Shown here: piece by piece, positions 11,716-23,671 of the stretch
How positions within the stretch are numbered: the first letter of the stretch is position 1
Layout: every line of letters begins with the position of its first letter
From: Arabidopsis thaliana
Lineage: Eukaryota; Streptophyta; Magnoliopsida; Brassicales; Brassicaceae
DNA length: 64,000 nt
Assembly: GCF_000001735.4 (NCBI RefSeq)
Contig: NC_003076.8
Coordinates: 5,766,001-5,830,000 of the forward strand
Direction of reading: 5' to 3'
Notes under the pieces: generated by a model
Databases searched by the model: none
What the model saw: the letters and a program-made list of their open reading frames with translations, nothing else
Told to the model about the DNA's origin: nothing
Program-made: the position numbers and the translations under genes

Positions 11716-14700
11716 ATGGAAGGTAGACTTTCTTAAATGAATTGCTTTTGATAATTTTCAGTTTTCATTAGTCGATTGTGTAGTCGAGCTTCCAAAGCTG
11801 GATCCTTCAAAATTCCTTAGTGTTGGTGTTTGATTCAGTTCGATGATGTAAAAACTCAAATAAGAGTGATTCTAGAATGGGAAATTTTCTATAGAAAGGT
11901 AGACTCTGTTCTGCTGTCTCATTTTGAAGTTTTCCTTTTTGGATTACCAAACCTGCTAGCTTCTTACTCAATTTCACCTTTTTAGCAATCAATTTTTTCA
12001 TCTGTTGACTTGAAAATTTCCGGGAAGTTTTATGTTTGAAATTGAGAGAAAGTGGGGTTTTTTTTTTGTTTTCAGGAAAGGTTTTCCAAAACTTTAATGT
12101 AGTACAGAGCTGCTACCGACAAAATAAGCAGTTTAAGACACGATACCAAAGAGAACCTGACCTGTTCATGTCTACTTTACTTCCCTGTCCAAGAGAGAAG
12201 ATGGCATTTAACCTCAACTCTTCCATGCGTGCCCACACTTTGTCTAAATACCAGTTTGTTCTTTCAAAGCAAAGAACTTTTTACTGCAATGGTCCGTTCT
12301 AGGCTTCTTTAGTATTTTTTTCCCGGCATCAAATTTTTTATAGCCCTGCATTTGTGTATTGTTTCCCTATTTTGCTTGGCAAAGAGATGTGGTGTTCCTT
12401 AAATCTCTTTTTTCTTGTTGAAATGGGTGCCTTACTTTGGAGTTTTCATTTGCAGCTACTTCGTCAAGTGCTACTGTGCCATCTCTTGACAAAAATGATT
12501 TTCTGAAGCTCCAAAACGGCAGGTGAACCATACATCACTTACCAGCTAATCATATATTTCTCTGTTCAACAACATTTAGAAAGTACTACAAATATCCACA
12601 TTTTAGAATTCCATGTTGACTCACGCTACGTTTCATTGTTGAATCCCCAGTGATATTCGGGGTGTAGCGGTCACTGGGGTTGAGGGGGAACCTGTAAGCC
12701 TTCCTGAACCAGTGACTGAAGCCATAGCTGCTGCTTTTGGGCAATGGCTGTTACACAAGAAGAAGGCTGAATCCCGGCGTTTGAGAGTATCTGTTGGCCA
12801 TGACTCTCGCATCTCTGCACAAACTTTGCTGGTATGTATCTATTTCCTTGATTTGTGGGACGTTTTCCATGTGGCAACAGTTGAGACATTAAGTATTAAC
12901 CTCTAAGTATTTGGTCTACATATCTCTTTACTCGGAATTTTAGCCCAAGACGTTTTTGCACTTCTGGAAACAGTCTCTTTATGCAATGAATAAGTAATTT
13001 ATCCACTGGAAATTTCATTGTTTACTTTGTAGGAGGCGGTTTCTCGAGGTCTTGGTGTTTCTGGATTAGATGTTGTTCAGTTTGGGTGAGTGGTGACTAG
13101 CCTTTGTTGTCCTCAACAGACGTAAATGAAAATTTCATTGTCAAATATTACAAAATTATATTCTCACTTGTTACTGGAAGCAATGCAACAATCAAGAATT
13201 TTGATAGTGTAGTGCTGCAAGGTCATATAATTGTTTGAATCACATTTCCCATATAACCTATTGAAGCACATCTCTTGAAAATTGGTTTATGTTTTTTTTT
13301 TTTTTTTTGCAGATTAGCATCAACACCAGCAATGTTTAATAGCACATTGACTGAAGATGAGTCATTCTTGTGCCCAGCTGATGGGGCTATTATGATAACA
13401 GGTGATTCATCAATCTCGATTTTCATAACAAGTAGTTTTCTCCTTATAATATAGTCAATAGTCATCACTAAGTGATACTTTTCCATTTTGTACCTCATAT
13501 GGTACTATGCTATTATTTTGAGCAGCAAGCCATCTTCCTTACAACAGGAACGGTTTCAAGTTCTTTACCAGTGATGGAGGACTTGGGAAGGTTGATATCA
13601 AGAACATTTTGGAGCGAGCTGCAGATATTTACAAGAAGCTTTCTGATGAAAATTTGAGGAAATCACAAAGAGAAAGTTCTTCTATTACAAAGGTTGACTA
13701 CATGTCAGTATACACCTCTGGTCTTGTAAAGGCAGTCCGGAAAGCAGCAGGAGATTTGGGTATTACTCCTTTGAGATATTTCTTTTTTCAGGAATCTTAG
13801 CATAATCAAGAAAGTTCTGAACTTCTATTTATCTGCTGCTAATATATCGAGCTTAATGTATGGCGTTTCTGATTCTTAGAGAAGCCTCTAGAGGGATTTC
13901 ATATAGTTGTTGATGCTGGAAATGGAGCTGGAGGATTTTTTGCTGTAAGTCCAATGCTTATGTTTCTTACTTTCAGTTGTAGATAGGACTTGAAACTGAA
14001 TTGTCTGTCCAGGCAGTTCGTTGTTTAGACCTGTCTGGAGTTGATTTTTTCTTAATCTGAAACCTGACAGGCCAAGGTGCTTGAGCCTTTAGGAGCAATT
14101 ACTTCTGGCAGTCAATTTCTGGAACCAGATGGTATTATCTATGCGTATGAGTATATCTTGCCCTATTTTTAATTGATTGTTGATCAAACCTTTTGGATGA
14201 TTTCAGGTATGTTCCCAAATCATATCCCTAATCCGGAAGATAAGGCGGCAATGGAAGCTATAACCAAGGCTGTTCTTGATAATAAGGCTGATTTGGGTAT
14301 CATCTTTGATACTGATGTTGATAGGTAGTAACTGCAGCTATCTCTGTTACTTAGGAGAATTTATTAGATTGCCTCTTACAAAGATTTTTGTGAAGGTCTG
14401 CTGCTGTGGATTCATCTGGCCGTGAATTCAACCGTAATCGTCTTATTGCCTTGCTATCAGCCATTGTTCTAGAGGAAGTGAGATATGCTCTAACCATTCT
14501 ACCACTACCGTGATTGGGTATCACATATATTGTGTATTAACAGTTTTTGTATTCTGATGTTTTTTCCTTGTCCATCCAGCACCCTGGCACAACTATAGTT
14601 ACGGATAGTGTCACTTCGGACGGTCTGACCTCATTTATTGAGAAGAAGCTTGGTTAGCCAACAATTTACCACCATGTTGTTAATTTTCTCTGTGACTTTT

Positions 14701-15863
14701 TCACTGACCCAGACTTATTTTAGGCGGAAAGCATCACAGGTTCAAAAGAGGTTACAAGAATGTCATTGACGAAGCTATTCGCTTGGTAATAAATGATCGT
14801 ATCTTTCGAGAACTCATGCTTCGGAGCCAATTGTTGTTAGCTATCTTAAGTTGTGTTAGAATTGATACAGTATCTAAAAGTGTTGAGTATAGAAAAGGGT
14901 ATATTATTAAGTTGCAGTTGAGTTAGATAGAGAAACCATACATTCTGGCAGGAAAAGCTTACTCCGCCTTATGGACCATTGATAATTCTTATCTGAAATA
15001 GAAGTTGTGATGTGATGGCAGAACTCGGTTGGGGAAGAATCACATCTGGCTATAGAAACCAGTGGTCATGGAGCTCTAAAGGAAAACCATTGGCTCGACG
15101 ATGGGGCCTATCTCATGGTTAGCATATTTTCTCATTTTTACATGATTTTCGTTGTTTGAAGAACAGAAAAAAGAAAACGAAGTTTGTCATTTGCAGGTAA
15201 AAATCCTGAACAAACTAGCTGCGGCCCGAGCTGCTGGTCAAGGGAGTGGCAGCAAAGTTTTAACAGATCTTGTTGAAGGTCTGGAAGAGCCCAAAGTGGC
15301 TTTAGAACTGAGGCTTAAAATCGACAAGAATCACCCTGACCTTGAAGGAAGGTATGATTGATGACTTGCTTCAGTTCTCGACTAGTTTTTTTATTGCATT
15401 TCACTAATTAGTGAAAATTGTAGTGATTTCCGGGAGTATGGAGAGAAGGTCCTGCAACACGTGTCGAACTCAATAGAAACAAATCCAAATCTTATAATAG
15501 CTCCAGTTAACTACGAAGGGGTGAGTGTTAGATATATGAGGGCTCCCTAGAATCTGCCTCCACTACATAGTATAAATCTTTCATCTCTTTTGCAAAAAAT
15601 AGATCCGCGTTTCGGGCTTTGGTGGATGGTTTCTTCTCAGACTTTCTCTCCATGATCCTGTTCTTCCCCTTAACATCGAGGTAAACATATGTATAAAGCT
15701 TAACTTAGTTTCAGTATCTAAACTTTCACTCGAATTTTTCAATTGGACGCAGGCACAGAGTGAGGATGATGCTGTGAAATTAGGCCTTGTGGTTGCTACG
15801 ACAGTGAAGGAGTTCAATGCTTTGGACACCTGTGCCTTGTCCAACCTCACTCACTCCTCCTAA
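11716..15863 (+). CDS. Phosphohexomutase (phosphoglucosamine/phosphoglucomutase-like), probably plastid
   Basis: Eighteen exons (11716-11722, 12076-12291, 12456-12522, 12651-12831, 13033-13085, 13313-13401, 13526-13759, 13880-13944, 14071-14131, 14207-14324, 14396-14477, 14580-14652, 14724-14785, 15022-15117, 15197-15351, 15424-15520, 15603-15680, 15753-15863) give 614 residues. Alpha-D-phosphohexomutase signatures are all present: the phosphoserine loop TASHLPYNRNGFK (Ser about 206), the metal loop DTDVDRS (about 359-365) and the sugar-binding loop ETSGHG (about 448-453). The first roughly 100 residues are basic and Ser-rich and look like a plastid transit peptide. Exon 1 has only seven coding bases; splicing to 12076 keeps the frame, but a start at 12168 is an alternative. 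The exact hexose-phosphate substrate cannot be read from sequence. Promoter and exons 1-2 lie in the 2-kb duplication. I recall it as At5g17530. Confidence 0.88.
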
Positions 15864-16060
15864 GATTGGCATGGAACAATGTAGGTACTTGGTTTCTCTA
15901 CATTGTCTATTAATTTCCTGGTGCTTGTTGTTTCTAATATCAAGAACTAATCAGTTCTTAATCTCCAAAATCCTCCAGGTAACAAATGCAAACAAATACA
16001 GAGAGTTCGAGTTTCTTTACTAAGACAATCATTGCATTGAAGTTATCAATAAGGTAGTTT

Positions 16061-17682
16061 TTACAGAGAAGACATGATCAATTTATTAGAGCTTTTGCTT
16101 CCTCTATTGAATACAACTTGACCATTAAACACGCCTTCAAGCTCTTCCACAAACCTCTGCATCGCCTTCTCTGGCAAACAAACCGGTACAACGATCCCTA
16201 TCTCACCATTTCTCTTCTCAAATGAAACGTAGAAGCTAGCCCCCGGAAGGTCTTCAACTCCGGCTGTACCAATTCCTCCGTAAACTGGTTTCCCCCAAAT
16301 TCCGAAATCAATATCTGCGAAAATTCTTACATCCGAAACCAAGTAAGCTCCGTCCGACGAGAAGCTTGGTCTTCCCTTTATCACCATCAGATCCGCAAGT
16401 GATCGCATGTACTCCTCCGTCACGCTCGATTTCGCCTCTTTTATTAGTCTCAGAGCAAACTCTAACGGTTTCTTAGTTAGTTCATTAGCTGTTGCGATTG
16501 CGACTGGGAACGCAAAGGCATTTCCGTAGTATCCTCGAGGTAGTGGTGGATTTTTAAGCTTAGAACGTGCGTTGACAATTAATATGAGCCGCATCTCCTT
16601 GTCCTGGTCTGGTCGTAGAGCGATGGTGCGATAACGCCATAAGAAAGACGTTAGCATTTCCATATTGGTGCTGCTGTTGACAAGATTTGGTGGGAGGAGC
16701 CTGCGTATTGCGGACATCTCGCAGGGACCGAAGAAGAGTGACCGGCCTACCAGATTGTCTCTTCTACTGCCGAGTTCTGTACCTATTGCCGGCATTTCGT
16801 CGTACTCTCGGTGTGCGTGTGTCACACGCAGCAGGACTCTGGCGCTCAGCAGGTGACGTTCCCACACCGGAGCAACCGTAGGTGCATGATAACCACGCAC
16901 GAACTCGCACATCGTTTTGAGGAACAGCGTGAGACCGCCGGCATCGGACATTGCGTGGTTGATACGGACGGCGAAGATAAAACCGCCGCATTTCAAGCGC
17001 GTGACCTACACGAAAATGCATGACCGTCCCCAAAATTATTGTTACTACATCGCTTCTATTACATTTCACGTAATAACGTGAAGAAGTCTTATCATATTAT
17101 TTTCATTTTGTTATAACAAAATAGGACAAAAAATATTCTTTGCAAAACATAAAACTCATTAATAACATTCGAAGAAACGTTAACCAAACTTTATTTCTAT
17201 GTGTGTATTTCTTTTATAAATCGATACTATGTGAAACTGACCTGCATGAGCATCAAAGGAGTGTTGAGCATTTCACAAGAACCTTCAACGTTAAACAGAA
17301 GCTCTTCAAAGCAAGGGAAAGGAGGCTTAAGAGCATCCTTCTCTTCAAACTCAACAAGTGTCACGTCAGCATCAGCCTCAATAAACAAAACGCCTTCACC
17401 GGTACAATCCACAGCCAGTTTCCGGTTCGGTCCTTCCCGAAGCCTACCGGCGAACGGATAGTAGTAAACCAGCGTCTCTGCGAGAGCTCTCCGAATGACT
17501 GCGACAGGATCAGAGTTAGTAGTAGGGTTGTGTCTATAGAAAAAGATAGTGGGAATGTGAAATCTTAGTCCTTCTTGGTCGTCAATATCTGAGAGGGGTT
17601 TGAGCTCTCTTGGCGTTGGCTTCGCCGGAGAAACTAACTCCGGCTTCTGCCGGTAAATCTTAAACGTGAGTGACCCGGACAT
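16061..17682 (-). CDS. BAHD (HXXXD-type) acyltransferase
   Basis: Two exons, 17682-17242 and 17005-16061, give 461 residues, the usual BAHD length. The catalytic HXXXD is HAMSD (His about 164, Asp about 168). The C-terminal DFGWG motif reads DFGIWG (380-385), with one extra residue inside a normally invariant pentapeptide. The N-terminal block ([20 protein letters not shown]) and the sequence around the motifs resemble the benzyl-alcohol benzoyltransferase / hexenyl acetyltransferase branch, cytosolic enzymes that use acyl-CoA to esterify alcohols. Substrate is unknown. The single phase-0 intron after ...LMLMQ is the conserved BAHD position. I recall it as At5g17540. Confidence 0.88.
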
Positions 17683-17769
17683 CGCGTTAGTTTGGTTGTA
17701 CAGTCAGGATTATTTTGTGGTTACAAACTTATATTGATCTTATTATATTTATAGAAAGAGCGAAGTCTC

Positions 17770-17827
17770 AAGTTTGACATATCGTACTTTTACCAAAAAA
17801 AAAAAAAAAAAAGTTTGACATATCGTA
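17770..17827 (+). mobile_element. Minimal retroposon scar: 17-bp target duplication around a poly-A insert
   Basis: The 17-mer AAGTTTGACATATCGTA occurs at 17770-17786 and at 17811-17827. The 24 bases between are CTTTTACC followed by a pure A run. A target duplication around an A-tail is what an extremely 5'-truncated LINE or SINE-type insertion leaves; slippage-mediated duplication is the alternative. Confidence 0.5.
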
Positions 17828-18420
17828 TAGCATTAAAACTAGTTTCTTACCAAAAAACTTTAATTAAAATAATACTATTTTTAATCAATTTTGTTTAGAG
17901 TTATTTCTCAATGAGAAACTCTCTTTCTTACATGTCGAGCTTTCTTCTTAGTTTATTTTTCTTTGTAACAAATCAAATCATTTATAGTTTATAACATTAA
18001 CCTTTTTAAAAGAATCACATAAAAATTATCTTATATTAAGTTTCATTATGTATAAGTTTAAATTATATATTAATATTATTTTAAAGTTCGATTTATGTTT
18101 CATTGTGGTTTTAAAAATAATAAAACTCTTTAATAATATTATTTTTATAATTTATAGTACTATTTACTGTTGCTTTTAAAATTATGAATATTCATAAATA
18201 TATTATTTACTTCTATAAATAAATATAATTATTAAGTATGAATGACTCTATTATGTAATTTGATATGTTTAAAAATATTAAATTGTAATATCTAATAATA
18301 TAAATATTATATTGATAACTTATCAATAGGGATATCTCACTAATGAAATTATAATTTTAGTATGAGTTCTTCTAAATAAATTTTAGTATGTATTTTCATT
18401 GGTGTCAGATCATATAATAT

Positions 18421-18510
18421 GGATCATATAACCTGACTGATGGATATCTCCAATGGTGAGATATCGAATCGTTGGATCATATAAACGTATGGATATCTCC
18501 AATGATCTGA
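18421..18510. repeat. Imperfect tandem repeat of about 50 bp
   Basis: GGATCATATAA recurs at 18421 and 18474, and GGATATCTCCAATG at 18442-18455 and 18491-18504, in the same order. It looks like an imperfect two-copy tandem repeat in AT-rich DNA. Confidence 0.6.
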
Positions 18511-19177
18511 CCGACAACTTTAGCATTTTTCTGTTTTCAGATATACATGGACTAAAAAACTAGTTAAAAAGCGGTGGCGTTTGAATCTATCTTCCGAGAG
18601 TAAAAAAAGAACAAGTTGGTATATTTTATCGTCTTCATGCTTCATTGATCAGAGAAATTTCAAAGGTGTCTTTGGATATTGTTATAGAAGATTATGAGCA
18701 TGTACAATCCACTTCTCCGTTGGAGTTTTCGGCTTTGTACTTTTTTCAAGTTACAATAAAGATATGGGTTTCTATTCATCGATCAGTATTAGTTTTTCTT
18801 AGAAAGATTTTGGGAAGCTTTGATGAATTGAACCGTATTTTATACCAGGTTAATTAGCACTTAGCAGGTCCGGACACATCTATTTCAGTTAAAAATATAT
18901 GAATATTTGTTAACAAAAATATTGAACATTTCAGGTTCACTTTTATGTAAGCTTTGAAATAACATTTGTTTAGGTTTAGTTAAAAACAGTTCGGACACAT
19001 TCATTTCAGACTAAACACATGTTTTAGATCCCCACTAGGAGTCTAGACTGTCTAGCACAAATGTAAAAAATGTGGTTCACAATACGATTATTTCTGGACC
19101 ACCATGTGTGGTAGTACTATGATTATAACTAGTGAGAAGCATAAAACCATACAAGTTAAATCTGCTCTACGAGACTA

Positions 19178-19678
19178 GGGTTGCCTGAATTTTCAACCCT
19201 ATACTAGTTGGAATCTTAACTTTCCACTCTAAATTTTTAGTCACTTGAAAAACCACCATAAAAAACTTTAATTTCGATAAAACTACACGTACTTTCGGAT
19301 TTGTTGTTAAAACTATGCTTCCAATTGAACCGACCAGTTAACCGATAATTATATACCCGGTTTGAATTACCCAAAATTTAACCGAACCTAATTCGATTTT
19401 GACTCTATTTTAACCAAATTTTGACCCAGAAAATATATTCTCTAGAAGAAAAATACTATTTATTTATTTACATTTAATTTTGATAAAAATACTAAATTAA
19501 TTAATTTTACCAAAATTCTTTTATAATAAAAATATATACCGCAAAATAATATAACAAAATAGACAACAAATTCTTTTTATAAATACAATGGTGTTATTTA
19601 TATAAATGTATTTGGTATATACTCTAAATTTAATAATTCAAAGGTCATTTTCTTTTTTAAAACACATAATCATATATA

Positions 19679-19713
<35 letters not shown>

Positions 19714-20394
19714 CTCATCTTGAATATATAAAAAGAAAACTGAATCTATAAAGAAAAATTGATTTATAAATACCATAATATATACTTTGATTGTGGTGTT
19801 TACGGATATATTTATATAAAAATAAATTTGGCATATTTTTTGAATTTTATTATATATATAAAGTTCAAAGGTCATAGCAAGAAAAATGAATATTTTGTTT
19901 TAAAAAAAGACATAGCTTTAAGTTTATAAGAAAATAGAGATGATTGCCAAAAGGAAAATGTATATGTTTGTATATTATCAAAATTTTATAACAAAATGTA
20001 GGCTCAAAATATAATTTGGGGTATATTTTGTCATATTAAGTTTTGTTAAAATTAAGTTATAATTTAATATTTTTAATTGTTTATCACAAATAAAAATTAA
20101 TAAAAATACTTTTACTTCTTAAGAAGACAATTTATTTACATTTTTTGGGTCAAAATTGCTAAAATAGAATCAAAATCGGATTAATTTTGATTAAATTCTG
20201 GTTAAGTCAAACCGGATGAAAAATTATCAGTTAACTGGTCGGTTCAATTGGAGGCATAGTTTTAAGAACAAATCCGAAAGTATGTGTAGTTTTATCGAGA
20301 TTAAAGTTTTTTATGATGGTTTTTTAAGTGGCTAAAAGTTTAGAGTGAAAAGTTGAGATTCCAACTAGTATAGGACCGAAAATTCAGCCAACCC
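19178..20394. mobile_element. Non-autonomous Mutator-like element (TIR-MULE)
   Basis: The element is 1,217 bp. The left end begins GGGTTGCCTGAATTTTC, and the right end is its inverted counterpart (GGGTTGGCTGAATTTTC on the minus strand). The similarity continues inward for about 250 bases on each side (19178 to about 19440, about 20145 to 20394) with scattered mismatches and small gaps. Flanks are ACGAGACTA (19169-19177) and ATGAGACTA (20395-20403), a 9-bp target site duplication with one C/T difference. Long terminal inverted repeats plus a 9-bp duplication are hallmarks of Mutator-like elements. The roughly 700-bp interior is AT-rich, holds a TA microsatellite, and has no transposase frame. 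Confidence 0.85.
19681..19712. repeat. (TA)n microsatellite inside the MULE
   Basis: About 15 uninterrupted TA units lie in the interior of the Mutator-like element. Confidence 0.85.
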
Positions 20395-20742
20395 ATGAGA
20401 CTATGATGCAATGCCTCTTTGGCTCTTTCCTCTTTTGATTTGACGTGACAAACCTTACATAGGACACTTCATTTATTGAACAGCCGAAATGAATTGGATG
20501 AAGAGCACGTTTATGTTTCAGTGAATTTATGAATTTGTGTGTAGAGATTCAAAATTATTCCAAAACAGAACTAACCAAAAGGAACAAGAACCGAAACCCA
20601 ATAACTTTGGTATTCAGGTAAGAAAAAAAAAAGAACTTAAACAAGCTTTGCATTGTACAATGCACAAGAGAAACAAAAACATGTTCTCCATTCTTCAATG
20701 GCTGGACAAGGCCAAACAGTTTTCTAAAACCTGTTTCTTCCC

Positions 20743-22166
20743 TCACATTACACAACAATTTGGTGAAGACTCGAGCATGTCCGGAGACCTGTGAACATAT
20801 ATATATACAAAACTTAGTCACCTTGGGGTCTTTAAAGATCACAGAGATTCCAATAAGGAAGAAGACTTACATTTGGCCCAGACTAGCGAAATCAAAGCCA
20901 GGATCCATCTCTTGCACTATATCACTCGGTGGTTGTCCACACTCTTGCATCTTCTGCATTATCTCCATTATCTTGGTCGAATTGTTTGGTTCGTTCTCGT
21001 ACACCAAGTTGAGTTCTTTGATAAGTTCATACTGGCGTGAATAACGATCGAATTCTTCCTTGTTTAGACTGGATTCATGCTCTTCTAGCCATTTTGGGTA
21101 TCTTGCACCAATCTCTTTCATTGGTTCGTGAAGAATATCCTTCGATAACAGCTGTTGCATCATCGTGTCCACTATCGACTCCAAGTCCTAAACAAAAACA
21201 TGGAAATTATGAAATGAGAAATCATAAAAACAAAACTTCTAGTGATCAAGACTACTTTCAAATGGTTCTGCAAACTAATTCTCATCTTCAATTGTGGTTT
21301 TTTCGATATTAGTATCAGTATCACTACTATTAACACAGCCTTCAAAACTACTTTGCAACATGTGTTACTACTCTGCAACAACCTTAACTAGATGAAACTT
21401 TAGTAATCTAATCTAATCAGAGAACTTGAAGATAAAGAGAACATTAAACTAGATAAGTATAGCAAGAAGTAACAACTCAGTTTGTGTATACTTACGTTAG
21501 ACCCAGTAAGATTCTCGAATTGCTTGATCCAATCTTCAACCATAGCATCATCAGAACCTGTAGGTTGCTGCTTCGATGACAAGGACTCAAGTCCCTTCAC
21601 AGTTTCTCTAGTTTGTTCCCTGAGTTTATCAAGTGCCTCAGTAACATGGTCCTCTTTAGCAATCTTTTTCTTTCCTTTCTTCTTACTCCTCATATCTGGT
21701 AACCCCATTCCAAGACCTTGAACCCCACTTGGCAATGACTCTGTCTCTTTTTTATCACCCTCTTCTTTCTTAACCCCTCCATTTCTACATAAATCCAAAG
21801 CTAATCAACACCACAATTCCCACCAAAAACATAACAGAACCTCTAATTTAGTATTGATGTAACCACAATCTCAAAACTCTAGAGCTAAGTAATCTAACCA
21901 CGTGGCATAGATACAATTAGAGAGAGACAGAGATTATGAGAAAAAGGAGTAACCTTTGAGTAAGATTAAGATCCTTGAAATCATCCAAGGCACCTGAGAA
22001 AGACCCAGAATTCTAAATTATAGAAAACGAACCCACAAGAACAAAAACGTTTTTCACCAATCACCTAGAATTGGTGAACATGTTATCAAATCAAATTAAA
22101 ATTCGTTAGGAAATTATTACTATCGAGAAGCTCGTCTAAGTCATCGGTGTGAGTATCGTTGGCCAT
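20743..22166 (-). CDS. PEX19-2: Peroxisomal biogenesis factor PEX19 (PEX19-2)
   Basis: Five minus-strand exons, 22166-22121, 21993-21954, 21784-21496, 21187-20871 and 20788-20743, give 245 residues. PEX19 is the cytosolic chaperone and receptor for peroxisomal membrane proteins. The acidic N-terminus ([20 protein letters not shown]) is the PEX3-binding region, and the helical C-terminal half binds cargo. The protein ends in NCCVM; CCVM is a CaaX box for farnesylation, encoded by a separate 46-base last exon that would be missed if exon 4 were read to its own stop. It shares a 307-bp divergent promoter with BOLA4. I recall it as At5g17550. Confidence 0.93.
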
Positions 22167-22473
22167 ATTCTCGAGTCTCTCTTCCTCAACTCTCGAAGAA
22201 ACTCACAAAATTCGAAGAGGAAGAGAGAATTATCGCATTGAAGAGAGAAACAAATTTCCAAAGGCGGTGTTGTTCAATTGATCAAGTTCAGGATTCGATC
22301 CAACGGCTGACATTATTTCCATTAAAGAATTATATTATTAAAATCTTAAAATGACTTGAAACCACGAAAGCCCATTAAGTTTAACTGTGTTGTGTCGTAA
22401 GCCCATTTTTTCAAGAACCAACGACATTGCCACAGAACATTTTTTTTTTTTTTACTCGCAAGTCTCTCAAGCA
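22167..22473. promoter_or_regulatory. Divergent promoter between PEX19-2 and BOLA4
   Basis: The 307 bases between the two start codons include site II elements AGCCCA at 22369-22374 and 22400-22405 (TGGGCT on the other strand), typical of constitutively expressed plant genes for organelle proteins. Confidence 0.45.
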
Positions 22474-23671
22474 ATGGCGCAGACATTAATGGCGACAACT
22501 CGTCCGTACGTTCTTCTCTCTTCCACAAGAGCGAGTCTTTATCGCCTTTTTCAATCTTCAAAGAGACCCTTCGCTTCATTCTCAGCTCCTCTCGTGAGAT
22601 TCACTAACTCGAGATGTGTAAGCGCCGTTTTGTCTCGTAAAGAGACTGCGCCGTCGTCGATTTACGGCAATAGAGTTTCTAGGGTTTCTGGGTTTGGTGC
22701 TTTGGACATTCGCAGCCTTAATTTCAGTACTAAATCCTCTCAAATCAATGATGCTGGTTCTATTGATCAAACCCTTATGCAATCCATGGAGCTAAAGGTT
22801 GGATTTTTATACCTCATTAACTAATTTCAGTGAAATTGATTCATTGTGTATGTTTCAGTGTCAATTCAATTTATAGGTTATAGTATTATTAGTGAATTTT
22901 TGAAGGAATTGATTGGATACTTGGTATTGGCAACATGTGTCATATTTAGTTGATGGAAACTTGGTATTGGCAACACGATTGCTCTCAGTAGCTCCAAAAT
23001 GATCAAGATCACTAAGCTAAGATAATTAATGAGGAATCATGTCTCTTACTTATATGATTGAAGCAAACGATTCTTTTTTTCGATTTATCAACACATGTCT
23101 CTCTACTTATGAGGTTTTGGCTTCATTTGCAGATCAAAGAACAATTGAATGCAGAGTCGGTTACTGTAACGGATATGTCTGGAGATGGACGTCATGTCTG
23201 GTAAGTACTCTGATTTAACTCATTTTTGTCTTCCAATGATGATTCTTTATTACACTTGAGTGAAGTTGCAGATGTGTGTTATCACTGTTATGGATAGTGT
23301 TTAGTGAAGTTTGTTAGATATATAGATAAATTCATATTTTGAGATTCCTTTTCTTTCATTTTAATCACAAAAAAGTTTCAGGTTCAACAAGTAGTAGAAT
23401 CATCAAAGTTGGGATATAAGTTAGTACTTATTCTTCTGCTCTTGATGGAATCCAGTCATAGATTCTTACTTTAACTTGTCATATTAGATGGTTCTGTTAC
23501 TTAATACCAGTTTTGCTTAATATTTGTAGCATCAATGTGGTATCATCGGCTTTTGAGGGACAATCTGCAGTGAACAGACAAAGGATGGTCTACAAAGCCA
23601 TTTGGGAAGAGCTTCAGAACGTTGTTCATGCCGTTGATCAAATGACAACAAAGACTCCTTCTGAAGTTTGA
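22474..23671 (+). CDS. BOLA4: BolA-family protein BOLA4
   Basis: Exons 22474-22797, 23133-23200 and 23530-23671 give 177 residues. Residues 1 to about 95 are Ser/Arg-rich with few acids and act as an organelle targeting peptide. The BolA domain fills the C-terminal 80 residues: [20 protein letters not shown], then [20 protein letters not shown], the BolA helix-turn-helix-like core. BolA proteins pair with monothiol glutaredoxins in iron-sulphur cluster handling. The cysteine in HVCINVV is the family position for metal or glutaredoxin interaction. Arabidopsis BOLA4 is reported in both plastids and mitochondria. I recall it as At5g17560. Confidence 0.9.

Larger units (their letters stand above)
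8363..12362. repeat. Perfect 2,000-bp tandem duplication (two copies)
   Basis: Positions 8363-10362 and 10363-12362 read the same throughout, including introns, intergenic DNA and all shadow frames at an offset of exactly 2,000. Identity breaks at 8362 (C) against 10362 (T), and at 12364 (T) against 10364 (A), leaving a single T of microhomology. Each unit carries MEX1 exons 1-2 and most of exon 3, the MEX1/phosphohexomutase divergent promoter, and phosphohexomutase exons 1-2 plus the start of intron 2. It is either a very recent event or an assembly artefact. Confidence 0.95.
17683..19168. other. AT-rich intergenic DNA
   Basis: No gene is supported here. It holds the short retroposon-like scar at 17770-17827 and a small tandem repeat near 18421-18510. 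The frame at 18645-18857 has no recognisable domain. Confidence 0.55.

Noticed and set aside
16665..17023. Several frames on the plus strand and in another minus frame over the BAHD gene
   Set aside because: They are shadows caused by the GC-rich coding exon; the BAHD frame has the motifs and splice sites.
20537..20794. 85-codon plus-strand frame next to the PEX19-2 3' end
   Set aside because: Low-complexity Lys-rich composition, antisense to the PEX19-2 3' region, no domain.
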